Assembly (NCBI GenBank): GCA_002396335.1
Contig: DGXN01000016.1
Location: 1 to 31,629 of the forward strand
Source: Bacteroidales bacterium UBA4231
GTDB taxonomy: Bacteria > Bacteroidota > Bacteroidia > Bacteroidales > UBA932
DNA: 31,629 nt
Direction of reading: 5' to 3'
The notes beneath the pieces are model-generated. The model worked only from the letters and a program-made list of their open reading frames with translations, had not been told where the DNA came from and made no database searches. Positions 16,844-25,652 of the stretch are shown here, piece after piece. The number at the start of each line of letters is the position of its first letter. Position 1 is the stretch's first letter. The translations under genes were made by a program, and so were the position numbers.

Positions 16844-17633
16844 GGGCTTCGGCTACGGCTTCGCGGATGTCGTCACCGCGGAGGTTGCGCTTGAGGATCG
16901 TGCCGTCAGGGCCGAAAAGGATGATGTGCGGAATGCCCTCGATGCCATACAGGTCGGTGGGGATTTTCTGGGCGTTCACAATCTGGTTCCAGGCGATTTT
17001 CTCTTCTTCGGCAGCCTTGGCCGTGTCTTCCGGCTTGTCCCAGACCGCTACGGAGAGCATGTCGAACTGAGGGCCGTGGAACTCGTCGTAGACAGCGCGG
17101 AGGTTGGGCATTTCCCCGCGGCATGGACCGCACCAGGAAGCCCAGAAGTCCACCAGGACATACTTTCCTTTGCCCACGAAGTCGGAGAACTTGACTCCGT
17201 CCACTTCAAAGTCAGCGAACATCTGTCCTTCGGCCGTCTGCTTCTTGGCGGCGATGCTCTCGCGGAGGGAGGCAAGGAAGAGGGAATCCTGGCCGTGGAC
17301 ATCAGCCGTGATTTTCTCCACATAAGCGGCGACCTCGTCGTCCTCCAGGAAACCGTACAGGTTCTGCAGGGCCGACACGCCGATGACATTGTCCAGGTTT
17401 TCCTCCAGGGCGGCACGGTTGTAGTCCGTAAAGGCGGTGATGGCCGAATCGCGGAAGGCCAGGAGGGCGTCCTGGTCCGCCTCCAGGGCCGCTGCACGGT
17501 TCTGGAAATTCTCGCCGAAGGCGTCGTTCCACTGGTCAAAGGCGGCCTGTTTTTCCGCCAGGGCTCTTTCGCCGTTCTTGCAGCCGGTCACAGCCAGCAC
17601 CAGAACAGCCAATAACATCATCTTAGTTTTCAT
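16833..17633 (-). CDS. TlpA-like thioredoxin-fold lipoprotein
   Basis: A 266-residue lipoprotein starting MKTKMMLLAVLVLAVTGCKN, with lipobox VTGC (Cys18). The ATG was preferred to a TTG seven codons upstream because it gives the signal peptide directly. An all-helical N-terminal region of about 100 residues, resembling the DUF4369-type extensions of Bacteroidetes TlpA proteins, precedes a thioredoxin fold. That fold carries DFWASWCGPCRGEMPNLRAV, a classic CxxC redox site, and the cis-Pro region GIEGIPHIILFGPDG. It probably reduces periplasmic disulfides; the partner is unknown. Confidence 0.9.
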   Translation of the reverse strand: MKTKMMLLAVLVLAVTGCKNGERALAEKQAAFDQWNDAFGENFQNRAAALEADQDALLAFRDSAITAFTDYNRAALEENLDNVIGVSALQNLYGFLEDDEVAAYVEKITADVHGQDSLFLASLRESIAAKKQTAEGQMFADFEVDGVKFSDFVGKGKYVLVDFWASWCGPCRGEMPNLRAVYDEFHGPQFDMLSVAVWDKPEDTAKAAEEEKIAWNQIVNAQKIPTDLYGIEGIPHIILFGPDGTILKRNLRGDDIREAVAEALGR

Positions 17634-17658
17634 TTGGTTCGTATTAAATTCCAAGTCA

Positions 17659-17666
17659 CAAAGATA
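17659..17666 (-). promoter_or_regulatory. -7 element for the TlpA-like/uvrC/pnuC operon
   Basis: Minus-strand TATCTTTG, 25 nt before the chosen ATG. The -33 region would fall in the preceding terminator stem and has no TTG, so only a half-site is supported. Confidence 0.5.
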
Positions 17667-17673
17667 ACGAAAA

Positions 17674-17707
17674 ATTCCGGCAGAAGCACCAGAGCCTCTG
17701 CCGGAAT
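17674..17707 (-). terminator. Terminator of the PUL operon
   Basis: A perfect 11-bp inverted repeat, ATTCCGGCAGA and TCTGCCGGAAT, around a 12-nt loop lies 21 nt after the last PUL gene. On the minus strand a T-rich stretch (AATTTTTCG) follows it. It separates the PUL from the uvrC operon. Confidence 0.88.
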
Positions 17708-17728
17708 CTCCAAATAAAGTATTAACGA

Positions 17729-18895
17729 CTACTCGTAGGTTACAGTGAACTCAAGGATATCGTATTCGAAGCCATTCGGGTTGGTGAAGGTTACAGACGA
17801 AGTGCTTTCGGTAGCTTCCCAGCTATGTTTCGAGTTAGAACGGGAGTAGCTGCCCGTATCCACGGTGAAATCGCCCCTGTTGCCATTGTAGGTAGGAGAG
17901 AATTCAATCTTGTCCAGCTGATAGCCTTCCGGAACACTGACCGTAAAGTTGGAATAGGCAACTACTTCCATACCATAGTAGGTGCTATAGAAGTAACAGC
18001 CGGGGCCGAAGGAGAAGCTGATTTCACCATCGGTGTAATTCACGCTTGTGGGTTTCACCTTCACGGTCTTGATTTCCCGCTTCACGGTAAGGGCGGCCTC
18101 TGCGCTGAACTCACCGGCTTTCACGATTACTTTGGTTTCACCGGCAGAGAGGCCGGAAACCAGACCGTTTTCATCCACGCTGGCAAGCGAAGCATCTTCC
18201 ACAGACCATTCGAAATCCAGCTCTTCGGTCACATCCTCCGGGAGAAGACGGGCGGTGAACTGGGTTGTGTGGTTTACATTCACACTGGCCGAAACAGGGG
18301 TGATTTCCACGCCGGTAGGATAGCAATGCGAGAAGAATTCGCACACGTCGGTAACGCCGTTCACACTAACCGCGATGGATGCGGATCCACCGCCGACGGC
18401 AGTCACCAGGCCGTTTTCATCGACCGTAAGGACCGCCTCGTCAGAGGAACTCCAAGTAACATTCAAATCTACATTCACATCCTCAGGGCCAATGACATAG
18501 GAGAGCTGCTGCGTGTCGCCTTTGGTGAAATCCACAGCATGCTGATCCAAGGTAACCGAAGTTACCAGGGCCGATACGAACACCTTGCAGGTGAGCTCCT
18601 GGCTGCCATATTTGGCAGAGATCACGGCTTCGCCACCACCTACGGCAGTCACTACGCCATCCTGGACGGTAGCAATGCTTTCATCGCTGGAGCTCCAGGT
18701 AACGGTTCCGGCACCTTTAGGGGTAACCGTGGCCGTGAGGGTCCCTGTCGTTCCCTTATTCAGGGAAAGCTCGGTGCGGTTGATGAAGAACCCGTCCTTG
18801 TCCTGCGTTCCCACAATGGGCTCTTCCTTGGCGCAGGAAGCGAAGGCCGCCGCTACAGCGGCCATCGCGAGAATATATTTAACTGCTGTTTTCAT
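17729..18895 (-). CDS. Surface lipoprotein with three Big_2 Ig-like domains
   Basis: A 388-residue lipoprotein (MKTAVKYILAMAAVAAAFAS then CAKEEP; lipobox FASC). Three bacterial Ig-like Big_2 repeats follow at about 35-115, 116-195 and 196-275. Each has the typical VTWSSSDESIATVQDGVVTA-like core and a G(G/E)xxxI ending. The last ~110 residues are a separate beta-rich domain with aromatic residues (FGPGCYFYSTYYGMEVVAYS) that could bind a ligand. It is the last gene of the PUL, 6 nt after its neighbour. Its role as an extracellular glycan-binding or spacer lipoprotein is inferred from position and domains. Confidence 0.85.
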   Translation of the reverse strand: MKTAVKYILAMAAVAAAFASCAKEEPIVGTQDKDGFFINRTELSLNKGTTGTLTATVTPKGAGTVTWSSSDESIATVQDGVVTAVGGGEAVISAKYGSQELTCKVFVSALVTSVTLDQHAVDFTKGDTQQLSYVIGPEDVNVDLNVTWSSSDEAVLTVDENGLVTAVGGGSASIAVSVNGVTDVCEFFSHCYPTGVEITPVSASVNVNHTTQFTARLLPEDVTEELDFEWSVEDASLASVDENGLVSGLSAGETKVIVKAGEFSAEAALTVKREIKTVKVKPTSVNYTDGEISFSFGPGCYFYSTYYGMEVVAYSNFTVSVPEGYQLDKIEFSPTYNGNRGDFTVDTGSYSRSNSKHSWEATESTSSVTFTNPNGFEYDILEFTVTYE

Positions 18896-18901
18896 AGCTT
18901 T

Positions 18902-20335
18902 TTACTTAATGACAATCTGGGTGGCTGAACTCACTGTCACGGCGACGGATTCGGCCTGGGCTGCCGTCATATAAACAGTACGCAGAGGCGAAGAGCCGTA
19001 AAAAGTGCGGTTAGCACTCAGCTTTTCCAGGGCGGGGCAACCCGTCACATCCAGTGTCGCCAGCTTGTCGTAATAGAGCTGCCAGCTGGAGCAATCCATG
19101 GTAATGGTCTTGATGTTTTCACCGGAAATGACAAGTTCCGAATTGGTGAAATAAAGACCATTGTCGAAGTTGATACTGGAGATCTTGCTGCTGCCAAGCG
19201 CAATCTTGGTGACACTGCGGGTATTGCCGCCGATGGTGAGCGTTTCCAGGGCCGGGAAAACTTCCAGGCCGCTGATGGAAGACACTCCCGTGTCGTTCAC
19301 ATTCAGGCTGGTGCCGGAAAGACCGGCTTCCAGGATTTCACATTCGCCGGTGGTGGGATCTTTCAGGACCCAACCGGCATTTTCCAGGACTCCGGCAAGG
19401 GCGTCATCCTCGATCTGGGCATAGATGGGATTGGGGTTCTGCTGCTTCAGGTAAACCGAGCCGATGGTTTTGTTACCGCTGCGGAACGCCAGGTTAGTGG
19501 CGCGGGAACCGCCGCAGGCATCGGCATGCACCTGGATGGTGCGGGTACCGAGGCCGGACTCGTCCTTATCGGCCGTCGAGGCAGAGCTTTCTGCAAGCCA
19601 GGAAGGGAGGCTATAGCTGAGATCTTCCACGTTGGTGCGGATGGTGAGGGTCTGGTCGAAGGCTTCCAGTCCTTTGACGATGCTCTCGCCTTCTACTACA
19701 AACGCAGTGTCACGCTGAGCCTGGCTCACGGTCACCTCAACGGGATCCACATCGGCAGAAGAGATGGTGATTTTCCCTTCGCGGGCCTTGAACTCCTGGG
19801 AGCGGGCGACCTTTACTTCGTAGAGGATCTTGCCGAAAGCGGTGGAAGTGCGCTCCAGGCTCAGCCAGTCTTCGCTGAACTGGCAGTCCAGGGTGGCATT
19901 GCTGATGACGGAAACCATGAAGGAACCGGCGTCGGAAGAAATGGATACGTTCTCGTCGCTTACCAGATCCAGCATAAAGGAAGGATTGGAAGTGATCTGC
20001 AGGACTTTGACGGCATCGCCGGCAAAAACCTTGAAGTTGGCCTCCTTAGCTTCCGTGCTTTCATTAGGGGCGACGGTGAGTTTAAGGGCGCTGCCGCTCT
20101 GTCCCTCGGCAGTATCTATTGTAATCCACTCTGCGAAACCGGCTACGCGCCAAGGTTCGGAAGAGGTTACGGTAATGTCATAAGATCCGCCTTCCGGACC
20201 GGCGACGACGGTCTCCTGGGAGAGTTTTACCTCCGAAGGGGTGCCTTCGGCGGGATCAGTGGAAGGATTGTCCTTTCCGGTGCAGGCTACAAACGCGAAG
20301 GCTGCAGCTGCCAGTATATAAACAATCTTTTTCAT
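18902..20335 (-). CDS. Surface lipoprotein with BACON domains and LRR-like region
   Basis: A 477-residue lipoprotein (lipobox FVAC, Cys18). Two or three BACON-type beta-sandwich domains lie at about 35-115, 116-205 and 206-300; the first has GGSYDITVTSSEPWRV, AEWITID and EANFKVFAGDAVKVLQIT. The C-terminal third has leucine-rich-repeat-like strands (LEVFPALETLTIGGNTRSVT, LATLDVTGCPALEKLSANRT). BACON domains are common in Bacteroidetes surface glycan-binding proteins, but catalytic residues are not evident here. It lies 4 nt after the GH18 gene. Confidence 0.85.
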   Translation of the reverse strand: MKKIVYILAAAAFAFVACTGKDNPSTDPAEGTPSEVKLSQETVVAGPEGGSYDITVTSSEPWRVAGFAEWITIDTAEGQSGSALKLTVAPNESTEAKEANFKVFAGDAVKVLQITSNPSFMLDLVSDENVSISSDAGSFMVSVISNATLDCQFSEDWLSLERTSTAFGKILYEVKVARSQEFKAREGKITISSADVDPVEVTVSQAQRDTAFVVEGESIVKGLEAFDQTLTIRTNVEDLSYSLPSWLAESSASTADKDESGLGTRTIQVHADACGGSRATNLAFRSGNKTIGSVYLKQQNPNPIYAQIEDDALAGVLENAGWVLKDPTTGECEILEAGLSGTSLNVNDTGVSSISGLEVFPALETLTIGGNTRSVTKIALGSSKISSINFDNGLYFTNSELVISGENIKTITMDCSSWQLYYDKLATLDVTGCPALEKLSANRTFYGSSPLRTVYMTAAQAESVAVTVSSATQIVIK

Positions 20336-20339
20336 ACTT

Positions 20340-21743
20340 TTACCAAGTTATAGGTTTGGTCTCAAGAGACTTGGTCTCGGGATAATAGTAGGCAGGTTTC
20401 TTAAGAGGAGAGCCAAGTACCTTCTGGGCCAGGATATTCATGTAGTTCCAGTCGGACTGGCGTCCCTGGGCATTCCAGAGGGAGAAGGTCATCCAGAAAC
20501 CATATTCGGAATTGACAAAGTTTTCGGCCTCGGATTCCGAAGGGAGGGCGTTGCCACGGGCAAACTCAGAAGACTGATATGAGCAGGCCGACAGCGACGA
20601 ATTGCCATAAGGAACAGCCCTGCGGCCATAGTCTCCGTTGAAAATATCCATGTACTCGGAGGGGTCGATCCCGTCGACAGGGGCGTTGCCAAGGGCCGAT
20701 CCGTACTGATAGGAAACCATTTCCTTGTCCGGAAGCAGTTTCTTGGTTTCGAAGTACAGGCGGTTGCCCTGTGTCACGGAATGGGGTGCGAAGAGCGGAT
20801 TGGACAGATCCGGGGCGTTGGAATACTCATCATCATAGTTTACACCGTCGAAGCCATAGGCATTCACGACGGCAGCCACCTTGCGGGCGAATTCACGGCA
20901 ACCCAGGTCGCTGAGCTGGGCGAGGCCGGATTCGTCGTGGTTCCCCAGGATGGAGATGATCACCTTGATGCCACGTTCGCGGAGCGGACGGATCACCTCA
21001 TCGTAGTGGTCCAGAATGTACTGGCACTGCGGATTGGAGAACACATAAACTTCGCCGGTTTCGCGGTTGTAGTTGATATTGTAGGCAAACAGGACCACAT
21101 AGTCTGTGAGCAGACGGCCGTCCTCTGTCTCGAACTGAAGCATGTTCAGCGGGTTGGTGTTGTTTACCTCGATCCAGGAGATGATCTTCTTCTCCCCTTC
21201 CTTGCGGATAACGGAAGACTGCCAGTTCATGTTCTTGACCAGGTACACAAGGTGCGACTCTTCGGAAACCTGGACACCGTCGGTGGTGGTGGTGAGTTTC
21301 AGGGGCAGCACGTAGGTGGCCTCTTCTTTATCGTCGAAGGGTTCCAGCGTGAGACCCAACTCGTAGGAAGTGGTCTCATCCGGGGCCATCACCACTACGC
21401 CGTCGTTCTGCAGGGAGAGTTTGGACTCGGGATACAGGGCGAAAGAAGTTTCATGCTGGGCATTGTAGCTTTCAAGATAGGAAGCATCGTAGCTCAGTTT
21501 GAAATCCACACCCTTTCCGGCAGGACGGGGCAGTGAAATGGCTACGCTGGTTTGGTAGGCATTCTGGCGGAGCTCCACCACGGCATTCGTCCTACGGGTA
21601 GGAACATCACGCAGCGTTGCGGTGAGCGTGGTCACATTGGCGTATTCCCCTTCGTCCACGCGGTCCACCACGATGGGCTTTTCACAGGAGAACAGGAGCA
21701 TTCCTGCGCAAAGAACCAATACAATAGAATTGTGTTTTTTCAT
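20340..21743 (-). CDS. DUF1735-GH18 lipoprotein, probable endo-beta-N-acetylglucosaminidase
   Basis: A 467-residue lipoprotein (MKKHNSIVLVLCAGMLLFSC, Cys20). A DUF1735 domain spans about 35-170. A GH18 TIM barrel covers about 185-450, with the catalytic motif GFDGVNYDDEYSN: Asp299, Asp304 and the acid Glu306 fit DxxDxDxE, with Asn302 in place of the second Asp. The preceding strand KVIISILGNHDESGL is also GH18-typical. Enzymes with this DUF1735-GH18 layout, such as EndoBT-3987, cut the chitobiose core of N-glycans, so surface N-glycan release is the likely job. The mRNA has GGAGG before the ATG. The substrate is inferred. Confidence 0.88.
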   Translation of the reverse strand: MKKHNSIVLVLCAGMLLFSCEKPIVVDRVDEGEYANVTTLTATLRDVPTRRTNAVVELRQNAYQTSVAISLPRPAGKGVDFKLSYDASYLESYNAQHETSFALYPESKLSLQNDGVVVMAPDETTSYELGLTLEPFDDKEEATYVLPLKLTTTTDGVQVSEESHLVYLVKNMNWQSSVIRKEGEKKIISWIEVNNTNPLNMLQFETEDGRLLTDYVVLFAYNINYNRETGEVYVFSNPQCQYILDHYDEVIRPLRERGIKVIISILGNHDESGLAQLSDLGCREFARKVAAVVNAYGFDGVNYDDEYSNAPDLSNPLFAPHSVTQGNRLYFETKKLLPDKEMVSYQYGSALGNAPVDGIDPSEYMDIFNGDYGRRAVPYGNSSLSACSYQSSEFARGNALPSESEAENFVNSEYGFWMTFSLWNAQGRQSDWNYMNILAQKVLGSPLKKPAYYYPETKSLETKPITW

Positions 21744-21760
21744 CTTTGTTCCTCCTTTTA

Positions 21761-22933
21761 TTATTTCTCGGGAAGGGCCACTTTAGGCCAGGTAGTTTCT
21801 TTATCCAGGGTGAGGTCGTTTCCGTTGGGGCTGGAATCCTTCAAAGTGGTTCCGGCACCGTCGTCCATCTTCCAATAAGCGATCAGGCCTTCGGATTTGG
21901 GATCCACCACATAGAAATGGTTGGGAGCGTTGATCTCGTCGGCTGTCAGGCAGTGATCCCAGATACGGACTTCGGACATTTCTCCGTCCAGGTAACGGTC
22001 GCCGGCGTAGGAATAACCCAGCCAGAAGTAGCGGCCGCCGGTTTCACCTTTATCGGAACCATAGGCACCCCAGGTAACGCTGCTGCGGCCACTATTGGCA
22101 CCGTCCAGCACCTTTCGGCCATCGAAATACACAGTAACGGAACCATGATCGAATACGCAGGCTATATGGGTCCATTTGCCCAGTTGGAGTTGCATATTGG
22201 AGTTGGTCTGGTTGGAGGAAGAGGCTACCTGGAGTTGGTTGTCCGGGACGCCGGCGTCACCGATACGGAGCAGGAAGTGACCTTCCACGCCCATCACGGT
22301 AGAAATCAGACGGCCGGCCTGGTTCTGGCGGATCAGAGCTTCGGCAGTGAAGGTGGTCATGTTGGTGAACTTTTCCGGAGTCGCCCATTTTTCAGCGGCA
22401 GCGCGGTTTTCGGTCATGTTACAGACCACATTGATCAGGGCGGCGCCTCTGAACACATAGTAAACGACCGTCTTCGGGGCGATTACGTTGATGTCCGTCA
22501 CGTTTTTGAGCACGATGGGCATCACATACACCAGGTCGCGGTCCAGGGAACTCAGATTATTGAAATAGACCGTGGCAGCGCCCGATACATTGGAACCGGC
22601 GGGGATGGTCACCTCGGGATTCTCGATGACGCAGTTGTCATAGGAAAGTGGGAGCACGTCGGGTTCGCCGTAGATGGTCTTGTAGTTCTCTACGTAGGCC
22701 TGATCGGCCACAAAGACACCGCTCAGAGGCTCGTCCAGGGGTTTTGCCGTGCCGATGGTCAGCGTCCGGACCGGGTCTGCATCGCCGGCCTTGACGAGGA
22801 TTTCCTCGGTGGCGGCGGCAGTATTGATATAAAGCTTGTTGCCGAACGGGTGCTGTTCCATGGCGTCCTTCTCGGTTTGGCAGGACACCAGGGTGAGCGA
22901 AAGCAACGCAACTGCATAGATGATTTTCTTCAT
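21761..22933 (-). CDS. DUF1735-LamG lipoprotein, probable surface glycan-binding protein
   Basis: A 390-residue lipoprotein (MKKIIYAVALLSLTLVSCQT; lipobox LVSC). A DUF1735 domain lies at about 30-160 (ILVKAGDADPVRTLTIGTAK, PEVTIPAGSNVSGAATVYFN). A LamG/concanavalin A-like jelly roll covers about 185-385, with WTHIACVFDHGSVTVYFDGR, GYSYAGDRYLDGEMSEVRIW and EGLIAYWKMDDGAGTTLKDS. The latter is a non-catalytic lectin-like fold in most PULs. AAGGAGG lies before the ATG. Position beside two GH18-type proteins suggests glycan capture. Confidence 0.87.
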   Translation of the reverse strand: MKKIIYAVALLSLTLVSCQTEKDAMEQHPFGNKLYINTAAATEEILVKAGDADPVRTLTIGTAKPLDEPLSGVFVADQAYVENYKTIYGEPDVLPLSYDNCVIENPEVTIPAGSNVSGAATVYFNNLSSLDRDLVYVMPIVLKNVTDINVIAPKTVVYYVFRGAALINVVCNMTENRAAAEKWATPEKFTNMTTFTAEALIRQNQAGRLISTVMGVEGHFLLRIGDAGVPDNQLQVASSSNQTNSNMQLQLGKWTHIACVFDHGSVTVYFDGRKVLDGANSGRSSVTWGAYGSDKGETGGRYFWLGYSYAGDRYLDGEMSEVRIWDHCLTADEINAPNHFYVVDPKSEGLIAYWKMDDGAGTTLKDSSPNGNDLTLDKETTWPKVALPEK

Positions 22934-22945
22934 ATTCTGTCCTCC

Positions 22946-24052
22946 TTATTTTGCAGGTGACGGATTCATAATGGAAATCGCCTCGTTTATCTGGGAATAA
23001 ACATTGGTGATGTCGTAGTAGTCAAACTGGGCGTGGTCGACGCAGATGCCGGCTTTCTGATAGGCCTGCATAGGGGTAACTGCCCAATTGGCAGCGCCGA
23101 CGATAGCGGTACCTTCACCGAAGATGCCATTGGTGTTGGCAGGGTCAGTAAGGTCGATGGCGGTGACTCCGATGACAAAGCGGTCTGTGGGGACACCTTC
23201 GCCCATGGAGAGAGATACAGCATATTCAAAGCCGGACACATTGATAACCGACAGGGCCGGAACAATGATATAACGGGCGGCTTCAACGACAGAAGTTTCG
23301 ATGAGCACGAACGCCGGTGTGCCTTCAAAGAAGACAAGGGCATTCGGATGGGCCGTCATCCATTCGTTCACCTGGGTGAAGAAAGGTTCCTGACGGGCTG
23401 TTTCCTTTGCTTTCTTCTCGTCGTTCAGGGCCAGCGGGTTGGGGCCGTTGAAAATGAAGTTGACACCGTCCACGCCGGTCTTTTCGGCCTGGGCAAGAGC
23501 TTCCTGCGTCTGGGTTTTTACCATTTCCTGATAGCGCTCCACGGCGGCAGCTTCCTCTTTGCGGGCGGTGAATTCTTCCGCACGGGCAGCCTGCGCTTCT
23601 TCGTCCAGGGCGGCGAATTCGGCGTCGATGGCTTCGATCTCGGAGGCGATGCTGCCTTCGACATTGCTGCGGATGGCATCGTAGCTGACGTTGATCAGGG
23701 ACTTGATGCCTTTCTTCTCCCGGATTTCACCCACCTCAGAGAGGATGACTTCGTTCACTGCGGCGGGATTGTTCAGAATCACATAGTCCACGCTGTCGGG
23801 AAGGCAGGTCAGGTGGTCGGCACGGCCGGAGGGGACGGCCTCTTTATTGTCGAACTTGGCAATAAGTACCTGATGCTCAGTGGTGTGATAGGCTCTCACA
23901 GAGGAGAGATAGGCTTCGTACAACTGGGGGTTCTTGCTCTCGAGCGTTTCGTAGATAAAGGGAAGAGATTCGGTCTCGGTCCATTTGCTGCAGGAGCTAA
24001 GGGCAAGCAGGGCGGCGGCAAAAGCCAGAATGGATTTCATATATGTTTTCAT
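22946..24052 (-). CDS. GH18-like pseudoenzyme lipoprotein
   Basis: A 368-residue lipoprotein (lipobox LSSC, Cys21) with a GH18-type barrel. The motif that should be DGxDxDxE reads DGVNFIFNG (195-203): the second and third acidic positions are Ile200 and Asn202, so catalysis is not expected. Between the first strands is a charged helical insert at about 125-192 rich in Glu and Ala, which could form a coiled coil. Inactive GH18-like proteins act as surface glycan-binding proteins in Bacteroides N-glycan loci, and I infer the same. AGGAGG precedes the chosen ATG by 7 nt. Confidence 0.85.
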   Translation of the reverse strand: MKTYMKSILAFAAALLALSSCSKWTETESLPFIYETLESKNPQLYEAYLSSVRAYHTTEHQVLIAKFDNKEAVPSGRADHLTCLPDSVDYVILNNPAAVNEVILSEVGEIREKKGIKSLINVSYDAIRSNVEGSIASEIEAIDAEFAALDEEAQAARAEEFTARKEEAAAVERYQEMVKTQTQEALAQAEKTGVDGVNFIFNGPNPLALNDEKKAKETARQEPFFTQVNEWMTAHPNALVFFEGTPAFVLIETSVVEAARYIIVPALSVINVSGFEYAVSLSMGEGVPTDRFVIGVTAIDLTDPANTNGIFGEGTAIVGAANWAVTPMQAYQKAGICVDHAQFDYYDITNVYSQINEAISIMNPSPAK

Positions 24053-24063
24053 AGAGGATCCTC

Positions 24064-25638
24064 CTATTTGTTTTTGCAGTCGAACCAGGTACGGGTGGCC
24101 ATTTCGTCGGGACCTCCCAGCAGAGAGACGGCGGCGACAAGGTTATCACCGTTGTTCACATATTCATCGGAAGGATATTTCAGACGACGGGCACCGAACA
24201 CGGAATCCACCAGCCCGTTGGACTTGTTGCCGGCCTCGGTGGCAGGCAGGATGTGCGGGTAACCGGTGCGACGGATATCCGACCAGCTTTCATGGCCCAG
24301 GAGCCAGTTGGCGATCCATTTCTGGATGAGGATCTTTTCCTGTTTCTGCTCTGCAGAGGCTTCTTCATCCCAAGCGATGGTCATGGTAGAAAGGGTTCCG
24401 TTGTAGGTGTTGGTTCCTATCGGATCCACATAAGAGGACGGTTTGCTGGTGGCATCCTGGATGTAGGCATCGGCACCGGAAACGCCCCACTGGTCGAAGG
24501 AGAGGCGGATGCCCTGCTCATAGAAATCCTTTGCCGTGCCACCCATGTCAAAGCCGAACACGGCCACGGCTTCCGCTTTCAGGAAAGCGACTTCGGCGGC
24601 GTTCATCCATACGAAGGGGCTGTTCATGGCGATATTGATGGCCGAATACTGGTGCATCACATCGTCGGCGGGCATGATGATTCCATGACGGAGGCCCACA
24701 TAGGGTTCACCTTCAAACTTGCTGGGCAGGAAATAGGCTTCGCGACGGGGATCGTTGTAGCCGTTCATGTAGCAGATGATATCGGCTGCGGCCATCGTGT
24801 CGCCGCCGTTGTATTCCACCTGGTTCACATAGAAGGGATTCTTGGCCGTCGCATTGAAACCGTTGTAAAGAGCGTTATCTGCATTGGAAGAGAAGGGACC
24901 CACTTCGCTGTTGACAACCTCTTCCGCGGCTTTCTTGGCGGTGGCCTCATCGGCATACACCATGCGCATTGCGAGGCGCAGTTTCAGCGAGTTGGCGAAC
25001 TTGGCCCACTTTTCCACGCTTCCGCGATAAACCACGTCGGAAGAAGGGTCGATCGTGTTTGTACGGTTGGCGGAGAGCACCTCGATGGCTGCGTCAAGAT
25101 CCTGAAGCATGGCTTTGTAAGCTGCTTCCTGGCTGTCATAGGACACCTGGATCTTACCTTCCAGGCCGATCTGGGTATAAGGGATGGGGCCGTAAGTGTC
25201 GGCCACACGGTGCATCAGGGCCACCTTCATCACATCGGCGATGGAGAGGAGCACGGGATCGTCCGAGAGGGTCTTCAGTTCGCCGTAGCTGGCATAGAAG
25301 GTGGGGATCACACGTCCACTGGACAGAAGGACGTTGGTCCAGTTGTCGGTAGGGTTGAAATTGGACACCGTATTCTCCCAGTTATGATGGGATTCGGCCA
25401 TGTATCCTGCCATGGGGCAACCCTGCAGGCATTCTGTGAACTGGGTGGTGTTCACATCGGTGGAGATGACGGCGCTGGCCATGCCGCTCAGGGCTGCACG
25501 GAGGGAATAACCGTCACGGAACATATCTTTGCTGGCTACACCATAAGGATTGCCGTTGTACTGCTCGAAGTTACGGGTGCAGGACAGGAGCATCAGGGAT
25601 GCGGCGAAGACCAATACAGTTGAAATATTTTTTCTCAT
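24064..25638 (-). CDS. susD: SusD/RagB-like nutrient-binding lipoprotein
   Basis: A 524-residue outer-membrane lipoprotein (MRKNISTVLVFAASLMLLSC, Cys20) of the SusD-like family. It has the N-terminal NFEQYNGNPYGVASKDMFRD, TPR-like helices (VMKVALMHRVADTYGPIPYT, WAKFANSLKLRLAMRMVYAD) and a C-terminal RRTGYPHILPA segment. SusD proteins form the lid over the SusC pore. I chose the third in-frame ATG because it begins the signal peptide. An earlier ATG overlaps the susC stop (TAATG) and could couple translation. Confidence 0.92.
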   Translation of the reverse strand: MRKNISTVLVFAASLMLLSCTRNFEQYNGNPYGVASKDMFRDGYSLRAALSGMASAVISTDVNTTQFTECLQGCPMAGYMAESHHNWENTVSNFNPTDNWTNVLLSSGRVIPTFYASYGELKTLSDDPVLLSIADVMKVALMHRVADTYGPIPYTQIGLEGKIQVSYDSQEAAYKAMLQDLDAAIEVLSANRTNTIDPSSDVVYRGSVEKWAKFANSLKLRLAMRMVYADEATAKKAAEEVVNSEVGPFSSNADNALYNGFNATAKNPFYVNQVEYNGGDTMAAADIICYMNGYNDPRREAYFLPSKFEGEPYVGLRHGIIMPADDVMHQYSAINIAMNSPFVWMNAAEVAFLKAEAVAVFGFDMGGTAKDFYEQGIRLSFDQWGVSGADAYIQDATSKPSSYVDPIGTNTYNGTLSTMTIAWDEEASAEQKQEKILIQKWIANWLLGHESWSDIRRTGYPHILPATEAGNKSNGLVDSVFGARRLKYPSDEYVNNGDNLVAAVSLLGGPDEMATRTWFDCKNK

Positions 25639-25652
25639 AGTCACTTGCATCA

